NCBI RefSeq assembly: GCF_030269365.1
Contig: NZ_BSTF01000005.1
Coordinates: 186,001 to 250,000, forward strand
Direction: 5' to 3'
DNA from: Lentzea sp. NBRC 102530
GTDB lineage: Bacteria > Actinomycetota > Actinomycetes > Mycobacteriales > Pseudonocardiaceae
DNA: 64,000 bases
Part shown: in pieces, positions 59,304-64,000 of the stretch
Layout of the letters: every line of letters starts with the position of its first letter
Numbering within the stretch: position 1 is the stretch's first letter
The notes under the pieces: model-generated
Told to the model about the DNA's origin: nothing
Seen by the model: the letters and a program-made list of their open reading frames with translations, nothing else
The model's database searches: none
Program-made: the position numbers and the translations under genes

Positions 59304-60026
59304 CTAGCCGACGCGGTAGGCGAAGTCCGGCATGTCGGTGACGAACATCTGACCGGGCGCGTGCGTGATCGCGAACGGCGGCTTCGACTTCATCAGCACC
59401 GCCTGCGGAGTGACCCCGCAGGCCCAGAACACCGGCACGTCACCGGGTTCCGGTTCGACCGCGTCGCCGAAGTCGGGCGTGTGGACGTCGTCGATGCCGA
59501 GCATCCTCGGATCTCCCGCGCCGACCGGAGCCCCGTGCACGGACGGCATGAGCGCGGTGACCTTGTGCGCGATGTCCACCAGCGACTCGGGGATCCAGCG
59601 CATCGACACGACCATCGGGCCGTGCAGCCGTCCCGCGGGCCGGCACTGGATGTCCGTGACGAACATCGAGACGTTGCGCTTCTGGTCGACGTGCCGCAGC
59701 GGCACACCGGCGTTGGTCAGCGCCGTCTCGAACGTGAAGCTGCAGCCGATCAGGAACGTCACCAGGTCGTCGCGCCAGTGTTCGGTCGCGTCTTCGGGTT
59801 CGGCGATCAGCTCACCGTGCTCCCAGATCCGGTAGCGCGGCGCGTGGGTGCGCACGTCGGCGTCCTGCTTGAGGGCGCTGACCGTCTCACCCGCGTCCAA
59901 CACGTCGAGCACCGGGCACGGCTTGGGGTTGCGGTGGGTGAAGAGGAGGAAGTCGTACGCCCAGTCACGCGGAATCGCGATCAGGTTGGCCTGCGCCTGC
60001 CCCGGCGCCTGTCCCGCGGTCGTCAT
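59304..60026 (-). CDS. DUF1445 family putative hydro-lyase (YcsI / D-glutamate cyclase type)
   Basis: A 240-residue DUF1445 protein. Family stretches include LIAIPRDWAYDFLLFTHRNP, FLIGCSFTFETALTNAGVPL, VSMFVTDIQCRPAGRLHGP, VVSMRWIPESL and VFWACGVTPQAVLMKSKPPF near the end. Mammalian relatives (DGLUCY) convert D-glutamate to 5-oxo-D-proline; bacterial members are annotated as hydro-lyases. The ATG at 60026 overlaps the transporter stop in ATGA, so the gene is coupled to an MFS permease that may import its substrate. Confidence 0.87.
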   Translation of the reverse strand: MTTAGQAPGQAQANLIAIPRDWAYDFLLFTHRNPKPCPVLDVLDAGETVSALKQDADVRTHAPRYRIWEHGELIAEPEDATEHWRDDLVTFLIGCSFTFETALTNAGVPLRHVDQKRNVSMFVTDIQCRPAGRLHGPMVVSMRWIPESLVDIAHKVTALMPSVHGAPVGAGDPRMLGIDDVHTPDFGDAVEPEPGDVPVFWACGVTPQAVLMKSKPPFAITHAPGQMFVTDMPDFAYRVG

Positions 60027-61267
60027 TCGAGCTCCTTGTTGACGGTCTCCGGCAACCAGATGAGTGCGACGACGGCGATCCCGTACGCGGCCGCCCCGAA
60101 CAGCATCGCACCACCGATGCCCAGCCGGTCGGCCATGAACCCGACCAGGCCGGGGAACACCGCGCCGAACGCGCGCCCGAAGTTGTACGTGAAGCCCTGC
60201 CCCGTCCCGCGCAGCCGCGTCGGGTAGAGCTCGGACAGGTAACTGCCGAACCCGCTGAAGATGGCGCTCATGCAGAACCCGAGCGGGAAGCCGAGGAACA
60301 TGACCAACGTGTTGGCGCCGTTGGGGATCTGCGTGTAGGCCACGATCAGCAGCGCACTCGCGATGGCGAACACCGTGAAGGTCTTCTTGCGCCCCAGGTA
60401 ATCCGTCAGGTAGCCGCCGCACACGTACCCGATCCACGCACCCGTGATGAGGAACGCCAGGTACCCGCCCGTGCCGATGATCGTGAGGCCGCGCCCGGTC
60501 TGCAGGAACGCCGGCAGCCACGTCGCGAGCGTGTAGTACCCGCCCTGCACACCGGTCGCGAGCAACGCGGCGAACAACGTCGTCTTGAGGATCGGCCCCT
60601 GGAAGATCTTCGGGAACGTGCCGCGCTCCTTGGGCTGGGCCTTGACCTCGGGAGCGTCGTCGACGTTGCGGCGCACGTAGAAGATGAGGATCGCGGGCAG
60701 CGCGCCCGTCCAGAACATGATCCGCCAGCTGATCGCCGGGTCGGCCACCGACGCGACGATCGTGTTGACGACGACCGCGAGCCCCCAGCCGACCGCCCAG
60801 GCGCTCTGGATGAACGCCACCGTCCGCCCGCGGTACTTCGGCTTGCAGTACTCGGCCACGAGGATCGCCCCGGCCGCCCACTCGCCACCGAACCCGAGCC
60901 CCTGCAGCGCCCGGAACACCAGCAACGTCTCGTAGTTGGTCGCGAACCCGCACAGCACCGTGAAGAACGCGTACGCCGCCACCGTGATGATCAGCGTCTT
61001 GGACCGGCCGAACCGGTCGGCCATGATGCCCGCCACCGCGCCACCGATGGCGCTCATGAGCAGCGTGCTCGTGCCCAGCAGACCGGCCTCGGCCTTGGTG
61101 AGACCGAAGTAGCCGGTGATGGCGACCAGGCTCAACGGCAGGACCCAGTAGTCGTACGAGTCCAGCCCGTAGCCGCCGAACGCGCCGATGAACGCGCGCC
61201 TGCCCTTCTGGCCGAGACTGCGGAACCAGGCGAAACGGCCTGTTTCCTCGGTCGTGGACGTGCTCAT
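60023..61267 (-). CDS. MFS transporter (metabolite/H+ symporter type)
   Basis: A 414-residue transporter with 12 membrane segments. The loop 2-3 motif is GIMADRFGRSKTLIITV, and LQGLGFGGEWAAGAILVAEY with YRGRTVAFIQSAWAVGWGLA is the signature of the metabolite:H+ symporter/sugar-acid group. ELYPTRLRGTGQGFTYNFGR is a second signature. ATG at 61267 has GAGGTGT. It forms an operon with the DUF1445 gene, suggesting uptake of an organic acid or amino acid such as glutamate or pyroglutamate; this is inference. Confidence 0.87.
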   Translation of the reverse strand: MSTSTTEETGRFAWFRSLGQKGRRAFIGAFGGYGLDSYDYWVLPLSLVAITGYFGLTKAEAGLLGTSTLLMSAIGGAVAGIMADRFGRSKTLIITVAAYAFFTVLCGFATNYETLLVFRALQGLGFGGEWAAGAILVAEYCKPKYRGRTVAFIQSAWAVGWGLAVVVNTIVASVADPAISWRIMFWTGALPAILIFYVRRNVDDAPEVKAQPKERGTFPKIFQGPILKTTLFAALLATGVQGGYYTLATWLPAFLQTGRGLTIIGTGGYLAFLITGAWIGYVCGGYLTDYLGRKKTFTVFAIASALLIVAYTQIPNGANTLVMFLGFPLGFCMSAIFSGFGSYLSELYPTRLRGTGQGFTYNFGRAFGAVFPGLVGFMADRLGIGGAMLFGAAAYGIAVVALIWLPETVNKELE

Positions 61268-61688
61268 GGGACACCTCGCAGCGTGGTGGAGGAGTGGTCG
61301 GGTGTGATGTGGACCTCAGGGTAAGGATTGTTCAACAATCCCACAAGGCCACAATCCAACGATCCGATGATCGGCGCCCTGCCGCTCGGCTTCTCGGCGT
61401 CCACGGGTGCGGCCGGTTCGTGTCGGCGGGGTGTGTGGGTGCGGCTGGTTCGTGCCGGCCGGCGTCTGTGGGTGCGGCTGGTTCGTGCGTGTGGGGGACT
61501 GGGTGCGGCTGGTTCGTGCTGGCCGGCGTCTGTGGGTGCGGCCGGTTCGTGCCGACGGGCACTGTCAGACCTGCTCGCTAGGTTGGGTCGCGGGGGACGC
61601 CATTTCGAAGGGGACCCCTGCGCGAGCGCGCGCAACAACCGTCGAGGCCCGCGCGTTCAGAGGACAACCAATCACGAGGAGGCCCCCC
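61268..61688. other. intergenic region with tandem repeats and pseudogene leader
   Basis: 421 bases between the divergent MFS gene and the hydrolase pseudogene. It contains an A/T-richer patch near 61318-61375, the five-copy repeat at 61405-61551, and the AGGAGG ribosome site of the pseudogene at 61677-61682. Reading frames across it are low-complexity and not credible as proteins. Confidence 0.5.
61405..61551. repeat. five-copy ~32-bp tandem repeat
   Basis: The unit GGGTGCGGCYGGTTCGTG recurs at 61405, 61437, 61470, 61501 and 61534, with steps of 32, 33, 31 and 33 bases. The rest of the unit (GCCGGCGTCTGT or close variants) is kept in copies 2 and 4. Because the steps are not all multiples of three, the array is unlikely to be coding. 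It may be a minisatellite or a string of binding sites. Confidence 0.85.
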
Positions 61689-62491
61689 ATCACGACCTCA
61701 GCCGACGGCACCAAGATCAACCACACCACCACGGGCACGGGCAGACCACTCGTGATCATCCCGGGCCCGATGGAGCCCGCCGCCGACTTCGAAGACCTCG
61801 CCACCGCCCTGGGCGAGCACCACACCGTCCACGTCCTCGACCGCAGGGGCCGGGGCGACAGCGGCCCGCTCAAACCGGATCACAGCCTGAGAACCGAGGT
61901 CGAGGACGTCGAAGCCGTCCTGAAAGCCACCGGCGCCAGACACCTGCTCGGCGTGAGCACCGGAGCACTGATCGCCCTGGAAACCGCCCTGCACACCCCG
62001 GACGTCACCAAGGTGATCGCCTACGAACCACCGATCGGGGCCCACAAACGCAAGGCCAAGGTCATCGCCCGCTTCGAAAGGGAAATCGCCGCAGGCGAAC
62101 CGGAAGCCGCCGCAGTCACCCTCGTCAAGGGTCTGGAAATAGGTCCGCGCGCACTCCGCTGGATCCCCCGCACCCTCTTCACCGCGGTGCTGCGCAAGAG
62201 CGACGACGAGGAAAGCAGGAAATGGCCGAGATCCTGCCGACCCTGAGCCATGACTTCCGGCTGGCACGCGAGGCGAGCGAGAACCCGGACCGGTTCAGGG
62301 CCCTCACACCGAAGGTGATGCTGGTGGGCGGCGCGAAATCACCGAAGTACCTCACCGAGGGCCTGCACCTGCTGGCAGGCCTCCTGCCGCACGCCGAGAA
62401 AGTGCTCGTGGAGGAAGCCCACCACCTCTCCCCGAGCGGCCACCCGCACCACGTCCTGCCGGCGTTCGAAAGCTTCCTCGGCAAGCCCTAG
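61689..62491 (+). pseudogene. alpha/beta hydrolase pseudogene (lost start codon and frameshift)
   Basis: The sequence encodes an alpha/beta hydrolase in two frames. The first (61689 to about 62220) has GTGRPLVIIPGPMEPAAD and the nucleophile elbow LLGVSTGALIALE. The frame is then lost: it ends at 62246, while the rest of the fold continues in another frame from about 62222 (MAEILPTLSHDFRLAREASE) to VEEAHHLSPSGHPHH with the catalytic His, ending at 62491. A perfect AGGAGG site is followed after six bases by ATC (61689) where ATG is expected, so the start also seems mutated. Two independent lesions suggest a decaying gene. Its end overlaps the LON gene by four bases. Confidence 0.75.
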
Positions 62492-63168
62492 TTCGGACTC
62501 GGAACGTGCCCGAACTCCGTCAACGGCACCGGAACCGCCTTCAACGCGCTCAAGATCCCGGTCTCGCGGTGCAGCATCTTGCGCACCAACCGCAACCGCC
62601 GAGCAGGCGACCGTTCCTCCAGCAACCGCTGCCGGTCCTCGACCGGCAACAAACAATCCGCCGCCAGCAGGTAGGACAACGCTCCCAGGGACACGTCATC
62701 GGAGGGAGCCGACCAGTCCTCCTGGTGCCAGGCCGCGCCGCAGTACCGTTCGTGGGCCGCCCGGGCCCCGCGCTCCAGCAGCGGCACGACCTCCAGCGCC
62801 GCCTCGGGCACGGCGGCGTCGTCCAGGTAGTCGACGTGCGCCAGCAGGTAGGGCGCGGTCGTGGTGTCCACGTCCAGCAGCCGGAACCGGCGCACCCCGC
62901 GCGTCACGATGTCGAAGCGCCCCTCGGGCAACGGCCGGGCGTCGAGCAGGTCGGCCGAGCAGCCGATGTCCTGCAACGAGCGGACGTTGTCGGCGCCGAC
63001 CTCCCAGCCCTCCTTGATGCACACGACCCCGAACGTGCGCCCGAACAGCGAGCCCGTCATCAGGTCCACGACGAGCTGGCGGTAGCGGGGTTCGAAGATG
63101 TGCAGCGGCAAGGACGCGCCGGGCAGCAGCACGGTGCCCAGGGGGAACAACGGAAGCGTCTCTGCCAC
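62488..63168 (-). CDS. LON peptidase substrate-binding domain protein
   Basis: A 226-residue protein consisting of a Lon N-terminal-like (LON substrate-binding) domain without ATPase or protease. It opens ETLPLFPLGTVLLPGASLPL then HIFEPRYRQLV, and continues with GVVCIKEGWEVG, LPEGRFDIVTRGVRRFRLL and a helical C-terminal bundle. GTG at 63168 follows TAACGT by seven bases; a longer frame to 63192 would include that promoter. Role unknown; it may be an adaptor in proteolysis. Confidence 0.88.
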   Translation of the reverse strand: MAETLPLFPLGTVLLPGASLPLHIFEPRYRQLVVDLMTGSLFGRTFGVVCIKEGWEVGADNVRSLQDIGCSADLLDARPLPEGRFDIVTRGVRRFRLLDVDTTTAPYLLAHVDYLDDAAVPEAALEVVPLLERGARAAHERYCGAAWHQEDWSAPSDDVSLGALSYLLAADCLLPVEDRQRLLEERSPARRLRLVRKMLHRETGILSALKAVPVPLTEFGHVPSPN

Positions 63169-63181
63169 GCGTGCAACGTTA
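63166..63181 (-). promoter_or_regulatory. leaderless promoter of the LON-domain gene
   Basis: On the minus strand TAACGT (63181-63176), seven bases, GTG at 63168. The -10 element overlaps the stop codon of the upstream NUDIX gene. Confidence 0.5.
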
Positions 63182-63883
63182 CGTGGTGCCACCTCCGCCT
63201 GCTGGACGGCCGGATCCCGGCGGCCTCAGCACGGCGAACGGATCGGTGACTTTGATTCCCTTGGCGCTGAACCGGAACAGCGCGGCGGGCCTGCCGCCGG
63301 ACGGGCCGGGGGGAGCGGTGCCCCCCGTCGGTTCCAGCAACAACCGCCGCGACAGCACCCGTTGCAGGTTCGTCGCGGACACCCGGTACCCCAGCGCGGC
63401 CGAGTAGTGGTCGCGCAGCAGCGAGATCGTGAACTCGGGCGGGGCCAGGGCGAACCCGAGGTTCGTGTACGACAGCTTCGAGCCGAGCCTGTGCCGCGCT
63501 CGATGCACGATCGACGCGTGGTCGAACGCCATGGCGGGCAACTTCTCGGTGCAGTGCCAGGAAGTGTCCGAGGGCACCTCGGGATCGACGTCGGAGGGCA
63601 CCAGCCCGAGGAACGCGGTCGCCACGACGCGGGGTCCGGGGACGCGGTCCGGGGCGCTGAAGACGGCCAGCTGCTCGACGTGTGACAACTGTCGCACGTC
63701 GACTTTTTCCGCCAGCTGACGGCGGATGGAGGACTCGACGTCCTCGTCCACCCGCAGCTCCCCGCCGGGCAGCGACCAGCGGTGAGCGTGTGGCTCCCGA
63801 GCGCGCTCCCACAGCATGACCTGGAGTGACGCACCTCTCACCCGCAACACAGCGGCCAGAACTTCGTGCCCCACACCTGCCAC
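63179..63883 (-). CDS. NUDIX-domain regulator (NrtR-like) next to nadA
   Basis: A 234-residue protein with a NUDIX-like domain (about residues 5-130) and a C-terminal winged helix (about 140-210, AALGYRVSATNLQRVLSRRL). The NUDIX box SLPGGELRVDEDVESSIRRQ keeps Gly-Gly but lacks the full REUXEEXGU glutamates, as in regulators that bind rather than hydrolyse ADP-ribose. Position divergent from the nadA-like gene matches NrtR of mycobacteria (Rv1593c position). GTG at 63883 follows TAGTAT by seven bases; a TTG at 63916 is the other possible start but falls in the operator. Confidence 0.82.
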   Translation of the reverse strand: MAGVGHEVLAAVLRVRGASLQVMLWERAREPHAHRWSLPGGELRVDEDVESSIRRQLAEKVDVRQLSHVEQLAVFSAPDRVPGPRVVATAFLGLVPSDVDPEVPSDTSWHCTEKLPAMAFDHASIVHRARHRLGSKLSYTNLGFALAPPEFTISLLRDHYSAALGYRVSATNLQRVLSRRLLLEPTGGTAPPGPSGGRPAALFRFSAKGIKVTDPFAVLRPPGSGRPAGGGGTT

Positions 63884-63896
63884 CTGGCTGATACTA
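63881..63896 (-). promoter_or_regulatory. leaderless promoter of the NrtR-like gene
   Basis: On the minus strand TAGTAT (63896-63891), seven bases, GTG at 63883. Confidence 0.5.
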
Positions 63897-63904
63897 TCGG
63901 CCAC

Positions 63905-63927
63905 GTTTTCGACCAATAGGCGAAAAC
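63905..63927. promoter_or_regulatory. candidate NrtR operator
   Basis: GTTTTCG (63905-63911) and CGAAAAC (63921-63927) form a perfect 7-bp dyad with a nine-base centre, in the spacer between the NrtR-like gene and the nadA-like gene. It is the only strong dyad in the 64-base spacer and lies where a repressor could block both promoters. Confidence 0.6.
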
Positions 63928-63947
63928 CCCGGATCGAGGAGGCAGTG

Positions 63948-64000
63948 ATGGTCGCTACCGCAACCGTGGAGCGAACCGCGTCAGGCGTGTACGGCGGAGT
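63948..64000 (+). CDS. nadA: quinolinate synthase, first 17 codons only (inferred)
   Basis: ATG at 63948 has a strong GAGGAGG site five bases upstream. Only MVATATVERTASGVYGG is visible before the window ends. The identity as nadA is inferred from the divergent NUDIX-type regulator, the mycobacterial gene order after bioB, and a weak match to the YGGV segment near the start of actinobacterial NadA. NadA makes quinolinate for de novo NAD synthesis. Confidence 0.6.
   Translation, partial: MVATATVERTASGVYGG

Noticed and set aside
61264-61638. Repeat-containing minus-strand frame (HEPAAP-type repeats) as a small repetitive protein
   Set aside because: The repeat steps are 32, 33, 31 and 33 bases, so the repeated peptide changes frame between copies, and no ribosome site is seen. 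A DNA-level repeat is the better explanation.

Overview
The window is high-GC actinobacterial chromosome. Gene content and order point to the order Pseudonocardiales (Lentzea/Saccharothrix/Actinosynnema-like); this placement is inferred from protein flavour and synteny, not from a marker gene. GTG starts are frequent, many genes overlap by 1-4 bases, and at least ten genes appear to be read from leaderless transcripts (TANNNT, 6-8 bases, then GTG/ATG).

Layout. 1-6447: end of an unrecognised minus-strand gene, a DUF3040 membrane protein, then a minus-strand operon moxR - DUF58 - transglutaminase/DUF3488 that diverges from mraZ. 6448-30546: the dcw (division and cell wall) cluster: mraZ, rsmH, ftsL, ftsI / murE, murF, mraY, murD, ftsW, murG, murC, ftsQ / ftsZ, pgeF, yggS-type PLP protein, sepF, yggT, wag31 (divIVA). 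It is interrupted twice. A secreted glycoside-hydrolase-like gene and a reversed UspA gene sit between ftsI and murE. A reversed hypothetical gene and a CrtI-like desaturase sit between ftsQ and ftsZ. Downstream of each break the next dcw gene has its own promoter-like region. 30562-34943: small membrane proteins, then ileS behind a translational T-box leader.

35009-46091: mostly accessory genes: secreted proteins, a TetR regulator and SRPBCC-like gene sharing a 49-bp near-palindrome, an M28 aminopeptidase, a CPA1 antiporter, a SAM-IV riboswitch before a class V aminotransferase, the housekeeping pair lspA and rluD, a LysR gene divergent from an inositol-monophosphatase-like gene with an altered metal site, and an unusual HTH/proline-rich fusion. 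46303-49860: dnaE. 49857-55165: a MOSC-flavodoxin-reductase-ferredoxin fusion with a CGNR zinc-finger gene, divergent from DUF427, an SDR, a VOC protein and a cytochrome P450.

55176-64000: biotin genes bioA, bioD, bioB and the small auxiliary gene bsaP, then a DUF2567 membrane protein, a DUF1445 hydro-lyase with an MFS transporter, a decayed alpha/beta hydrolase preceded by 32-bp tandem repeats, a LON-domain protein, and a NUDIX-type regulator divergent from the first codons of what is probably nadA. The order ileS - lspA - rluD - dnaE - bioA - bioD - bioB - bsaP - DUF2567 - NUDIX - nadA matches the order I recall for the Mycobacterium tuberculosis chromosome, so this is ancestral synteny with local insertions. 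I saw no tRNA, rRNA, CRISPR array or insertion sequence.
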